A stretch of DNA of 47,185 nt from an uncultured Verrucomicrobiales bacterium (GTDB taxonomy: Bacteria; Verrucomicrobiota; Verrucomicrobiia; Limisphaerales; JAYPXF01): positions 1 through 47,185 of the forward strand of contig CALBIE010000592.1 in NCBI GenBank assembly GCA_937893495.1, written 5' to 3'. The notes under the pieces were generated by a model. It was not told where the DNA came from. It searched no databases and worked only from the letters and a program-made list of their open reading frames with translations. A program made the position numbers and the translations under genes. Shown one piece after another: positions 16,859-26,044 of this stretch. How positions within the stretch are numbered: position 1 is the first letter of the stretch; each line of letters opens with the position of its first letter.

Positions 16859-19462
16859 ATGATTTCAAGCTCGATGCGCCAACCATTTCAATTAGCCCTC
16901 ATCGTTATCGGGTTCGGTCTGGCACCGATGACATGGGCGACTCCCGCGAATAAACAGGCGTTTACGAAACACTTCGGTCGCTTTCTCAAGAGCGAGTTGA
17001 ATTCCTGCGCCACCTGCCATGTCCGAGCGGATGCCCACGAAGCGACTTCGCTCAAGGATTTTCCCCACAACCCTTTCGGCGACCGCTTGCGCCAGCTGGG
17101 TGACAAACTCACCCTCGACGAACGGCTCGACAAGGTGGCGACGGAGGACGCGGATGGCGACGGCGTTCCGAACCTCAATGAAATCCTGACGGGTGCGCCG
17201 CCCGGAGCCAGCGGCAAGGATAAACGCGACGCAACGAAGCTGCTCAAGGAGTTCGCGGCGTTTCGCGCCAGCTACCGATGGGAACCCTTCAAGACTGTCA
17301 AGCGTCCGGCGATACCCGAAACAAAAGACGCGAAGTGGCTGCGTAATCCGATTGACGCTTACGTTGCGGTCGAGCGGGAGAAGCGCGGCCTCCAGCCGGC
17401 TCCGCCCGCTTCCCGCGAAGTCCTTTTGCGACGAGCGTATCTCGACTTGATCGGACTGGCGCCGACGCCCGCGCAACTCGAAGCCTTCCTTAAGGATGAT
17501 TCAAAAGACGCCTTCGAAAAAGTCGTGAATGAACTGCTCGACCAACCGGCCTACGGCGAACGCTGGGGCCGCCACTGGATGGACGTCTGGCGCTACAGCG
17601 ACTGGGCCGGATACAAGGCGGCGTTGCGCGACAGCCAGCACCACATCTGGCACTGGCGCGACTGGATTGTCGAGTCGCTCAACTCCGACAAATCATACGC
17701 CCGCATGGTGGTCGAAATGCTGGCGGCGGATGAACTCGATCCCACGAATGACGACGCCCTTCGCGCGACGGGCTATCTGGCGCGAAATTATTTCATCAAT
17801 CGCGACCAGTGGATGGATAATGTCGTCAAGCACACCTCACAGGCGTTCCTCGGCGTCACGATGGGTTGCGTGAAGTGCCACGATCACTTTTACGATCCGT
17901 TTCCGCACACCGATTACTACGCCATGCGGGCCATTTTCGAATCCTACAACGTCCGCACCGACCGGTTGCCCGGCGAACTCGACATCGCGAAGGACGGAAT
18001 CCCGCGCGCCTTCGACAGCGCCGTCACCGTAAAGACCTTTCTCTTCGAGCGCGGCGACGAGCGACGACCGGTCAAGGACCAACCCATTGCCCCCGGAGTA
18101 CCAAAATCGTTGGGCGGCAAGTTTGAAGTTCAGAGCATCAAACTCCCGCTCGTCAGCTACCATCCGGACCGGCGTCAATTTGTGAAAGACGATTTGATCG
18201 ACGCGGCACAAAAACGCCTCGTCACCGCAAAAGAGGATTTGGAGAAGAATGCCGCCGAGCTGAACCTTGCAGCCTTGCAAGCCGTACTACAGGTCGAGGC
18301 GCTCGAGGATGCCGGCAAAAAGGACTCGGAAGAGTGGAAGCAGGCGGCCTTACGAACGACCGGCCTTCAACGGGACTCCGCGTTGGCGGACGCACGATGG
18401 AAACTGGCCGGCGGCGAAGCCGCCAAATCCAAGGCGACAAGTGATTTGAAAGCTGCGAAGAGCGAGAAGAATCCAAAGAACAAATCGAATGAGGTCCGGG
18501 CGACCCGTGCCCTGGCCGCCGCCGACAAAAGTATCGCTGCTGCAAAAAAAACACTGGCTGCGGCCGAGAAAGGGATGAAGACCGAGGTGACTGTGAAATA
18601 CGAACCACGGAAGCAGCCAAAATATCCGACTACCACCAGCGGAAGACGCCTGGCATTCGCCAACTGGTTGACCGCGAAGGAGAATCCGCTCGCCGCCCGG
18701 GTGGCGATGAACCACATCTGGCTGCGGCATTTCGGTCGAGCAATCGTGCCGACGGTCGCCGAGTTCGGCGGCAACGGCCGCGAGCCGACCCACCCGGCCC
18801 TGCTCGACTGGCTGGCGACCGAGTTCATGGCGCGCGATTGGAGCATGAAGCAAATGCACCGTCTCATCATGACCAGCGCCACGTATCGCATGGCCGGCAC
18901 GGAGGATGTCGCCAGCGCGAAGATCGATCCGGACAATGTCTATCTCTGGCGAATGCCGTCGCGTCGCATGGAGGGTGAAATCGTCCGGGACAATTTCCTC
19001 CACATCGCGGGCACCATGGACAAAACGATTGGCGGACCAGACATTGACAACAATCTCGCGCAAACCTCTAAACGCCGCAGCATCTACCTGCGTCATGCCC
19101 ACGAAAAGCTGGTGGAATTCGTGCAGATTTTCGACGGCCCGAAGGTCAGCGAATGCTATTCGCGCGAGGAGAGCATCCAACCGCACCAGGCACTGGCGCT
19201 CGCCAACAGCAAATTAACATTTGATCAGGCCAAAGTGCTGGCGGCGAAACTCACCGAAAGCACTTCGGCCGACGACGCGAAGTTCATCGACGCGGCTTAT
19301 CTCAAGATTCTCTCCCGCCGGCCCAATTCCGATGAACGAAACCTCTGCCTCGATTTCCTGGAGCGCGGTGCCATGAAGGCTGTTAAAAATGCCACTGAAC
19401 GGGCTCGCGAGAACCTCGTGATGGTGCTTTTCAACCACAACGACTTTGTCACTATCCGCTAG
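16859..19462 (+). CDS. DUF1549/DUF1553 cytochrome with coiled-coil insertion
   Basis: An 867-residue exported protein of the Planctomycete-type PSCyt2-PSD1 architecture. In order: signal peptide (start ATG 16859, or ATG 16874 giving MRQPFQLALIVIGFG); a heme motif CATCH (50-54); a calcium-repeat-like DADGDGVPNLNE (about 97-108); DUF1549 (about 160-365) with its characteristic CVKCHDH (337-343); an Ala/Lys/Glu-rich predicted coiled coil (about 450-585); and DUF1553 (about 595-850). The coiled coil separating the two DUFs is longer than I would expect. The DUF1501 gene downstream starts 5 bp after its stop, so the pair is co-transcribed. The family's reaction is not known; polysaccharide breakdown is often inferred from genomic context. 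Confidence 0.87.
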   Translation: MISSSMRQPFQLALIVIGFGLAPMTWATPANKQAFTKHFGRFLKSELNSCATCHVRADAHEATSLKDFPHNPFGDRLRQLGDKLTLDERLDKVATEDADGDGVPNLNEILTGAPPGASGKDKRDATKLLKEFAAFRASYRWEPFKTVKRPAIPETKDAKWLRNPIDAYVAVEREKRGLQPAPPASREVLLRRAYLDLIGLAPTPAQLEAFLKDDSKDAFEKVVNELLDQPAYGERWGRHWMDVWRYSDWAGYKAALRDSQHHIWHWRDWIVESLNSDKSYARMVVEMLAADELDPTNDDALRATGYLARNYFINRDQWMDNVVKHTSQAFLGVTMGCVKCHDHFYDPFPHTDYYAMRAIFESYNVRTDRLPGELDIAKDGIPRAFDSAVTVKTFLFERGDERRPVKDQPIAPGVPKSLGGKFEVQSIKLPLVSYHPDRRQFVKDDLIDAAQKRLVTAKEDLEKNAAELNLAALQAVLQVEALEDAGKKDSEEWKQAALRTTGLQRDSALADARWKLAGGEAAKSKATSDLKAAKSEKNPKNKSNEVRATRALAAADKSIAAAKKTLAAAEKGMKTEVTVKYEPRKQPKYPTTTSGRRLAFANWLTAKENPLAARVAMNHIWLRHFGRAIVPTVAEFGGNGREPTHPALLDWLATEFMARDWSMKQMHRLIMTSATYRMAGTEDVASAKIDPDNVYLWRMPSRRMEGEIVRDNFLHIAGTMDKTIGGPDIDNNLAQTSKRRSIYLRHAHEKLVEFVQIFDGPKVSECYSREESIQPHQALALANSKLTFDQAKVLAAKLTESTSADDAKFIDAAYLKILSRRPNSDERNLCLDFLERGAMKAVKNATERARENLVMVLFNHNDFVTIR

Positions 19463-19466
19463 TCAC

Positions 19467-20954
19467 ATGAATTCCCTGCTGCAAAACCGACGAACGTTTC
19501 TTGGCCAAACCGGCATGGGCTTCACGGGCCTCGCCCTGTCATCAATGTTGTTCAAGGATGGCTTCTTGCAAGCCTCCGAGGTCACGCCGCCAGGCAGCGG
19601 ACCGCACTTTGCGCCGAAAGCCAAATCAGTGATCTGGATTTTCCTCATCGGCGGATTGAGTCATTTGGAAAGTTTTGATCCCAAGCCGGCCCTCAACCAG
19701 TATGCGGGCAAATCCATTGAGGAAACACCATTTGGCGAATCGGTGCTGAACAAAGACAAGATCAACAAAAACCTCCTCGACCCGTCCAAGCAGAAGCGCG
19801 ACGTGTTCAAGACGCTGCTGGAACTACAGACCGGGTTTATGCCGTACGGACAAAGCGGGACCACGGTCAGCGACTGGTTTCCCCACATCGGCGCCTGCGT
19901 GGACGACGTCGCCATAGCCCGCGGCATGTGGACCATCGACAACAATCACGGCGCACAACTGACCTATCATACCGGCCGCAAGATTACCGAAGGCGCGTAT
20001 CCGACCATCGGCGCGTGGGCGAGTTATGGACTGGGATCGCTCAACCACAACCTTCCCGAGTTCGTCGTGCTTGGAAATCCGAGCGCGGATTGTTGCGGCG
20101 CGGCATGGACGCATGGTTCGTCCTATCTCGGCCCCGAATACGCCGGAGTTCGGCTGAAGGTGGATCCCAAGGAACCGCTGAGTTTCGTACGTCCGGCTGA
20201 CAAGACGATGACGCTCGATGAACAGCGGGAAAACTTCAGCCTGCTCGGCCAACTCAATCGCATCGCCGGCATTGATTATCCGAACGACCAGAAATTGCAG
20301 GCACGGACCAAATCCTACGAACTCGCCTTCCAGATGCAGGCCGCCGTTCCCGAAGTGATGACGTTTGATCGCGAGCCCAAATCCATTCAATCGCTTTACG
20401 GAATCGACCAGAGCGAGACGAAGGATTTCGGGGGCAAATGCCTCGCCGCGCGCCGACTCGTTCAGCGCGGTGTGCGCTTCGTCCAATTGTTTCACGGCTA
20501 CACCGGCAGTGCGGGCGCGTGGGATTCGCACACCTACATCAAGCGAAACCATTCAAGACTGGCGAAACAGATCGATCAACCGATCGGCGCGCTCATCAAG
20601 GATTTGAAACAACATGGCATGCTCGACGACACGCTGGTGGTCATGGGCAGTGAATTCGGCCGCACACCCGGCGCCGAATTCCGCAAAGAAAACGCCAGTG
20701 TTTCCGGCACGGGCCGCGATCACCACCCGCACGGTTTCAATGTGTTGATGGCTGGTGGCGGCGTGAAACGCGGCTATGTGCATGGCGCAACCGACGAAGT
20801 CGGATTTCACGCCGTCGAAGAACGCGCCTATGTGACTGATCTGCACGCAACTGTGTTGCACCAGCTCGGCCTTGATTCACAGCGCCTGAACATCCCTGGT
20901 CGCCAGCGGCTGGAAGTCGATTACGGCCACGTCATGGGCGGGATATTGGCGTAA
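19467..20954 (+). CDS. DUF1501 protein with Tat-like signal (second copy)
   Basis: A 495-residue DUF1501 protein, the second in this cluster. The N-terminus MNSLLQNRRTFLGQTGMGFT is a twin-arginine-type signal, and the ATG at 19467, 5 bp after the preceding stop, is preferred over an in-frame GTG/ATG that would overlap it. Conserved segments include VIWIFLIGGLSHLESFDPKP, GSEFGRTPG, DHHPHGFN and LHATVLHQLGLD. It shares the fold and motif order of the first copy but is clearly diverged, so the cytochrome is flanked by two different partners. The gene ends at a spacer that carries the element 21038-21105. Confidence 0.88.
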   Translation: MNSLLQNRRTFLGQTGMGFTGLALSSMLFKDGFLQASEVTPPGSGPHFAPKAKSVIWIFLIGGLSHLESFDPKPALNQYAGKSIEETPFGESVLNKDKINKNLLDPSKQKRDVFKTLLELQTGFMPYGQSGTTVSDWFPHIGACVDDVAIARGMWTIDNNHGAQLTYHTGRKITEGAYPTIGAWASYGLGSLNHNLPEFVVLGNPSADCCGAAWTHGSSYLGPEYAGVRLKVDPKEPLSFVRPADKTMTLDEQRENFSLLGQLNRIAGIDYPNDQKLQARTKSYELAFQMQAAVPEVMTFDREPKSIQSLYGIDQSETKDFGGKCLAARRLVQRGVRFVQLFHGYTGSAGAWDSHTYIKRNHSRLAKQIDQPIGALIKDLKQHGMLDDTLVVMGSEFGRTPGAEFRKENASVSGTGRDHHPHGFNVLMAGGGVKRGYVHGATDEVGFHAVEERAYVTDLHATVLHQLGLDSQRLNIPGRQRLEVDYGHVMGGILA

Positions 20955-21037
20955 ACGTTGGAGTTCAATCTTCAGATTGTACGGCTTGATCCGCGGACGC
21001 GTGAACTCTGACGGACTCTGCCACGGCTGACACCGCC

Positions 21038-21105
21038 CTGTAGGCCGGGTGCCCCACCCGGCGTTTCCAGCCGCGTTTCGCCGGGTGAGAGCACCCGGCC
21101 TACAG
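21038..21105. repeat. Double-hairpin element (GCCGGGTG family)
   Basis: Bounded by CTGTAGG / CCTACAG with two perfect hairpins, GCCGGGTG-CCC-CACCCGGC and GCCGGGTG-AGAG-CACCCGGC. It is close kin of 3276-3347, 17.7 kb away. It sits between convergent genes, 3 bp from the end of 21109-22872, so it could terminate both. Confidence 0.88.
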
Positions 21106-21108
21106 GCG

Positions 21109-22872
21109 TCACCGCATCCCCGCTTCCGTCGCTTGCAATCCGCCTCGTTTACGAATCTCCACCAACCGTTTCCGCGCCGATTCGAAATAATCCATCACAT
21201 TTTCTTTCCCGACAGCAATCTTCCGCTTGCGATGGAATGCGATTCGTTCATCCAATCGCGACAGCAACCAGTTCAACGCCTCCGAGTCATACGGTGCCTT
21301 CTCGTCGAAATACACATACACCGGATTCGTGTGCGCCTCGGCGTCCGCACTGCCCGAAGGCGCTTCGGAATAAGCGCTGGCAGCAATCCACGATGATGCG
21401 CTCAATTCAAGTTTCGCACTCAATTCGTGCCAACGCCCCATACCTCGCTCCATTGGGACTCGCAATCGCTTGACCGTGTGGCCGTTCACGATCAAATCGA
21501 CATGCGTTATCGGCGCGACTTCCGAACGCACGCGAATGCGGACGCGGCGAGTGTTCGCGTCGCCCGCCTTGAGCCGGATGATTGTGCCTGGTTTTTCGCC
21601 ATCGACCTCGAGCAACAATAGCGGTCCGGAGGTCATGAAACTCCGACCTGCCGCCGCGCCGCGCAGCCAATCATCGAATCGCGGCTCTTTCTCGCTGTAA
21701 ACATAGGTCCGGCAATCCGCCAGTTTCCGACACGCCGGATAATCACTCGCGCCAAGTGCCGGAAACCGAAAGCCAACGTTGAGTATCTTGTACCATCCCT
21801 CCAATCCGATCGGCCGATAGATACCGAACTGCATCAGCTCAACGCCATCGACTTTTCCGAGCGCAAAATCCGCAAAGATCTCCTTCGAGTAACCGCCATG
21901 TGCCCAAAAGACCAATCCGCCCTTCTTCCGAATATCAGCAACGGCCTCGCCGAAAACCGGCCAGCTATTCGGATCATACGACTTACCCGGCTGCACGATT
22001 TCGTCACTCAAGAATACCTTGGTGTGGCCATAATGATTGCTGCGGTATTCCTGTGCGGACATGATCCGGTAATTGCCCCGCTTGACGAGCGACGGCATCC
22101 CCAATCCACGAAGTTGCTGAATGTCCTGCTTCCCCATGCGGCCGTCATATGAACCCGTGCCGTTGTAGCAGAGTATGCTGCTGTAAAAAACGTCCTCCGC
22201 CTCCATCAAATCGAGAATCGTCTGATCGTCCGCTTCGGTTCGCCGTTCGAAATGCAGATGCGTGTCCCCGGAATAGTATCCCGACTCCGCCATGGGAACG
22301 GTCCGCTCCAATGACAGTTCAACCTTGCGCGCCCCCTTCGCTTCAGTCTTCAACTCAATTGAAACCGGTTGATACTCAAAGCCTTTCCACACCTCGATGC
22401 GTGATTTCCCGGGTGGCACAAAAAGCCTGAAGTTGCCATCGGTATAAAAGAACCTGCCAAAGTAGCGAATGGGCGCTTTGCCCGGTCGATTGCCGGCGAG
22501 TGATTTCGGCCATTGTCCGGTCAGGTTATAGGGCGTCAGCCGCGTCTTTTGTGGCTGATAAAAATTGCCATCCGGCCCAACCACATTGACGCGGCACGGA
22601 GTTGGTTTCCCGGTGGCGCGATCCCTGACAATCACTTCGAGCAACGCGACCTTCGCGCCCCACGCAATCGCCGGTTTGCCGGCCGAGGAAAATCCCTTCG
22701 GCGTGAAAATGTAATCCTCATCACCGGACCGCGGAGCGTCGGACTTCAGCCAGCGCGGTTGGGAGATGTCGATGGCATCCGCAGCCCGCAGCTCCGCGAG
22801 GTTCACTCCAAACGTCAGCAATAGCGCCAGGCAGAGAGTCGGATTTTTGGGTTTAAGGTGCTTAATGATCAT
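21109..22872 (-). CDS. CehA/McbA-like metallohydrolase (second)
   Basis: A 587-residue exported hydrolase. The signal peptide is MIIKHLKPKNPTLCLALLLT. After two beta-rich regions (about 60-190) comes a PHP-like core with GDTHLHF (202-208), AQEYRSNHYGHTKVF (273-287), WAHGGY (323-328) and GASDYP (374-379), the same motif order as in the protein at 5782-7431. Residues beyond about 470 are a further beta domain followed by charged helices. The family (CehA/McbA) hydrolyses esters or amides in known members; no substrate can be assigned here. The gene is divergent from the sulfatase at 23220. Confidence 0.78.
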   Translation of the reverse strand: MIIKHLKPKNPTLCLALLLTFGVNLAELRAADAIDISQPRWLKSDAPRSGDEDYIFTPKGFSSAGKPAIAWGAKVALLEVIVRDRATGKPTPCRVNVVGPDGNFYQPQKTRLTPYNLTGQWPKSLAGNRPGKAPIRYFGRFFYTDGNFRLFVPPGKSRIEVWKGFEYQPVSIELKTEAKGARKVELSLERTVPMAESGYYSGDTHLHFERRTEADDQTILDLMEAEDVFYSSILCYNGTGSYDGRMGKQDIQQLRGLGMPSLVKRGNYRIMSAQEYRSNHYGHTKVFLSDEIVQPGKSYDPNSWPVFGEAVADIRKKGGLVFWAHGGYSKEIFADFALGKVDGVELMQFGIYRPIGLEGWYKILNVGFRFPALGASDYPACRKLADCRTYVYSEKEPRFDDWLRGAAAGRSFMTSGPLLLLEVDGEKPGTIIRLKAGDANTRRVRIRVRSEVAPITHVDLIVNGHTVKRLRVPMERGMGRWHELSAKLELSASSWIAASAYSEAPSGSADAEAHTNPVYVYFDEKAPYDSEALNWLLSRLDERIAFHRKRKIAVGKENVMDYFESARKRLVEIRKRGGLQATEAGMR

Positions 22873-23219
22873 ATTGGAATACGTATCGAAAACCTAACCA
22901 TCAACCGGCATTCGGACAACTGCGAAACTGGACAGGCTCCTCGCCCGCATTCATCGCTATTAGGTAGAATCTGCGCAGAGCCCGGACCGTCACGAGGCAC
23001 ATGAAGTGCTGTGGCCGGACACAACTTTGGATACCGTGGGAAGACGGGCGAGTGGAAATTACACAACGAGCCGGTGCTGCCAACGCATCCAAAGCGGCGT
23101 CAAGCCGCCGCACTCCACAAGAATCTGTCGGCCGTACGCCAAGCCTGCCGTTTTGGCTGCCGCCCGGAGTTTCCGACTTCAGGCATGGACAAGCCGATGG
23201 CGCGTCCTATTCTACCCGC
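22873..23219. other. Divergent spacer with a half hairpin element
   Basis: A 347-bp region between divergent genes. It contains GCGGC-GTCAA-GCCGC (23094-23108) within a GC-rich stretch ending CGCACTCC, which looks like half of a double-hairpin element; I could not find its partner. An open frame runs through it into the sulfatase but lacks a signal peptide and was not used. Promoters were not resolved. Confidence 0.5.
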
Positions 23220-24806
23220 ATGATTCATCGACTGTCGGCATCGCGGCTCATTGCATTGGGAATTATTTCATGCCTCGCAACCGCTTCGGCCGCCGACCGT
23301 CCAAACATCGTCCTCGTGATGGCCGATGACATGGGGTGGTCGGATCTCGGTTGCTACGGCGGGGAAATTCCGACACCTAACATCGATTCGCTGGCGAAGC
23401 GGGGAATGCGTTTCACGCAGTTCTACAACAACGCTGTCTGCGGTCCGACGCGCGCCTCTCTTCTGACCGGTCTTTATCCGCAACAGATCGGACATTCCGG
23501 CCGCCATTGGAATCAACCGAAGGATTTTACGAAGTGCGCCACGATTGCAGAACTACTTCAACCCCATGGCTACCACACGATGATGGTTGGTAAATGGCAG
23601 GGACGCGACCTTGCGGTGAAGCGGGGATTCAATCGTTTCTTCGGCCCGAATTGTCGCGCCAAGATCAGTTACTATCACGAGGTGCAACAGAACGAGTTCT
23701 ACCTGGACGACCAACGCTGGCGTTTGCCGAACGACTTTTTCATGACGGATGCCTTCAACGATCATGCGGTCGAATTCCTGGATGAATCACTTGAACAGGA
23801 GAAGCCGTTTTTTCTCTACCTCGCCTACATCGCTCCCCACTGGCCGTTGCATGCGCCGGAGAAATACGTGGCACCGCATCGTGAACGGTATCGGAGCGTC
23901 GGATGGGATGAATGGCGCCACCGCCGGTTCGCCAGGCAACGCGAAATGAAACTGCTGCCAGAATCCGCGAAGTTGTCGCCTCGGATCGCCAGCGTGCATG
24001 ACTGGAAGACGGATCCAGACAAAGAATGGCAGGCCGAACGCATGGCGGTTTATGCGGCGCAGATTTCGCGGATTGACGATGGCGTGGGTCGCTTGCTGAA
24101 GACGCTGCGAGAACATGACGCCGATCAGAATACGGTGTTTCTTTTTCTCTCGGATAACGGTGCCGCGCCCGACGGCGGAACACGACCAGCCGTTTCCGGA
24201 TTCGGCTTTTCACCAAAGGGAAAGAATGACCAGTGGCGATTGGACAAGGTGGCCATCCGCCCGGGCAGCGGTCCAAAAAACATGCCGGGACCGCATGACA
24301 CTTTTTCCGGCTATGGCATCGCCTGGGCAAATGTCAGCAACACCCCTTTGCGAAGCACCAAAATGACGGCTTACGAGGGTGGTATCCGGACGCCGCTCAT
24401 CGTCCAATGGCCAGCGGTAATCAAAACGGGCGGAGCGCTGACATTGGAAGTCGGGCATGTGATGGACTTGATGCCGACGTGCCTTGAGCTCGCCGGTACG
24501 ACTTATCCTGAAAAACTTGCGACCCGAAAACTACTCCCGCTGGAAGGCCACAGCCTCGTGCCGATTTTTCACGGAAGTAATCGTCCGGGATATGATCAGA
24601 TATACTGGAGTGTGCCCCGAAGTCAGGCCGTTCGCGCCGGCAATTGGAAACTGGCCAATTCCGCCCCCGGCAAGCCATGGGAACTGTTCGACCTGGCGAC
24701 CGACCCGGGCGAGACGACAGACTTGTCCGCGCGACATCCGGCGCGAGTCACGGAGTTATCTGACCGGTTTGCGAAGTGGCAGAGCCGGGTTGGCGACCGG
24801 AATTGA
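23220..24806 (+). CDS. Exported S1-type sulfatase
   Basis: A 528-residue type I sulfatase. Signal peptide MIHRLSASRLIALGIISCLA fixes the start at ATG 23220. Metal-site Asp36-Asp37 (ADDMGW) and the formylglycine site CGPTRASLLTG with Cys74 and Arg78 (CxPxR) are present, so it depends on the formylglycine-generating enzyme. Also seen are APHWPLH, LSDNGAA and a KMTAYEGGIRTP segment. The usual GKWHLG motif reads GKWQGR at 124-129: the lysine is kept but the catalytic-pocket histidine is glutamine. The substrate is probably a sulfated polysaccharide by analogy, but the subfamily was not assigned. The XRE regulator follows about 140 bp downstream. Confidence 0.88.
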   Translation: MIHRLSASRLIALGIISCLATASAADRPNIVLVMADDMGWSDLGCYGGEIPTPNIDSLAKRGMRFTQFYNNAVCGPTRASLLTGLYPQQIGHSGRHWNQPKDFTKCATIAELLQPHGYHTMMVGKWQGRDLAVKRGFNRFFGPNCRAKISYYHEVQQNEFYLDDQRWRLPNDFFMTDAFNDHAVEFLDESLEQEKPFFLYLAYIAPHWPLHAPEKYVAPHRERYRSVGWDEWRHRRFARQREMKLLPESAKLSPRIASVHDWKTDPDKEWQAERMAVYAAQISRIDDGVGRLLKTLREHDADQNTVFLFLSDNGAAPDGGTRPAVSGFGFSPKGKNDQWRLDKVAIRPGSGPKNMPGPHDTFSGYGIAWANVSNTPLRSTKMTAYEGGIRTPLIVQWPAVIKTGGALTLEVGHVMDLMPTCLELAGTTYPEKLATRKLLPLEGHSLVPIFHGSNRPGYDQIYWSVPRSQAVRAGNWKLANSAPGKPWELFDLATDPGETTDLSARHPARVTELSDRFAKWQSRVGDRN

Positions 24807-24834
24807 ATGAGAAAAGCCTCGAAAAAGGACAATT

Positions 24835-24895
24835 CTTGAAATCGAAAACGGCATTTTTCACACAACAAAATCACTGTATCAATCTCGATTTCGAG
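24835..24895. promoter_or_regulatory. Inverted operator-like motifs before the XRE gene
   Basis: CTTGAAATCGA (24835-24845) and TCGATTTCGAG (24885-24895) are inverted relative to each other with one mismatch. The second lies in CTCGA-TT-TCGAG, itself a palindrome. Autoregulation by the following HTH protein is an inference. The sequence between is AT-rich and may hold the promoter. Confidence 0.4.
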
Positions 24896-24947
24896 CCTTG
24901 ATCCCGTGAATAATCCCCATATACTGGCCGGCACCTCACTACTGGCC

Positions 24948-25970
24948 ATGAATGAACAAAAGCACAATTTTTTCGCTGTAAACCTTCGCAAGCTGCGCGG
25001 TGCGCGGTCACAGCAGGAGATGGCCGATCTGCTCGGCTTCAAATCCTATCAGGCATATCAGCGCTATGAATCCGGTGTTGTTCCCAGTCATCGGAAACTG
25101 ATGAGGATTGCCAGCAAGCTGAAGGTTTCTCCCCAGGATCTCCTCTACGCCGAACTCTCAATTACCGCAACCCGCGAGTCCACGAAGGAGTCAACGCGGG
25201 AGTCTTTTAAGGTCACCGTTCGCGGGCGGTCTGGGGGAAATGTCTCCGGCAATGAATCCGTTTCGTCCGCACTTCCATGGACAGCCAGTCAACGTCTGGA
25301 AATAGAAACGATGGCCTATGAAGCCGATCTACCGGTGGAAGAATTCATCGTCAAATGCATGAGCATGTACGCCAGTGACTGCTCACGCGAATTGGTTCGC
25401 CGCCGGGGACTGATGGCCGGCGGAATCGTCCGCAAAAACACGGCGACCAACCCGTTTTCCTGGAGTCACTTGCCCACGAGCGACACGTACAATCTCTTTG
25501 CAAAATCTCTTCCGGTCGGGGTGCCTGAAGAATCCGAACCAGAACCCGTCGCGGAATCAAAACCCGAGATGCCCGACCTGGATGTTCCCGCACCGGCACC
25601 GCCACCGTTCAAAAAGCCAACCGCAGGGCTGCCGACCGAGAGTACCCGCTTTCTGGCGACCTCGCTGGAGACCTGGGCGGACTCATTGATTCGCTCGCTC
25701 AACCACGCGCCCAAGGATCACCGGACGGGCGGCGTGAAGGGTCGCGCACATGAGTATTACGATCAGATCCTCAACTTCTTTAATCGCGTTGACGAACTGG
25801 ATGTCCTGACCGGGAGGTTGGAGGAAAAATGCACCCACCTGTTTCATCTTTCCGAGAAACACCTCGCTCTGTGGTTCACCGACGCCAAAGGGGATATCAA
25901 CCCCAGTCGGAAACTCCGCTCCATGTTTCAAAAACTCCTGTCTGATTCGCCGAAGCGGCAAGCGGCCTGA
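24948..25970 (+). CDS. XRE-family transcriptional regulator with long C-terminal region
   Basis: A 340-residue protein with an N-terminal XRE helix-turn-helix (about 12-65; RSQQEMADLLGFKSYQAYQRYE includes the recognition helix). The middle region (about 110-160) may be a small helical domain; a Pro/Glu-rich linker (about 190-225) leads to a helical C-terminal domain of unknown family. The start is uncertain: GTG at 24906 would add 14 residues, and ATG 24948 (MNEQKHNFFAVNL) is preferred for matching the HTH boundary. Partner genes are a sulfatase upstream and a mutarotase downstream; no ligand-binding domain is recognised. It may regulate these or itself. Confidence 0.8.
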   Translation: MNEQKHNFFAVNLRKLRGARSQQEMADLLGFKSYQAYQRYESGVVPSHRKLMRIASKLKVSPQDLLYAELSITATRESTKESTRESFKVTVRGRSGGNVSGNESVSSALPWTASQRLEIETMAYEADLPVEEFIVKCMSMYASDCSRELVRRRGLMAGGIVRKNTATNPFSWSHLPTSDTYNLFAKSLPVGVPEESEPEPVAESKPEMPDLDVPAPAPPPFKKPTAGLPTESTRFLATSLETWADSLIRSLNHAPKDHRTGGVKGRAHEYYDQILNFFNRVDELDVLTGRLEEKCTHLFHLSEKHLALWFTDAKGDINPSRKLRSMFQKLLSDSPKRQAA

Positions 25971-26044
25971 CACTGGCCCCGGATAATCCCCGCCCGGATT
26001 CAGCACGACGACAAGCCCGAGAGAATCTGTCGGATTGAAACCTC

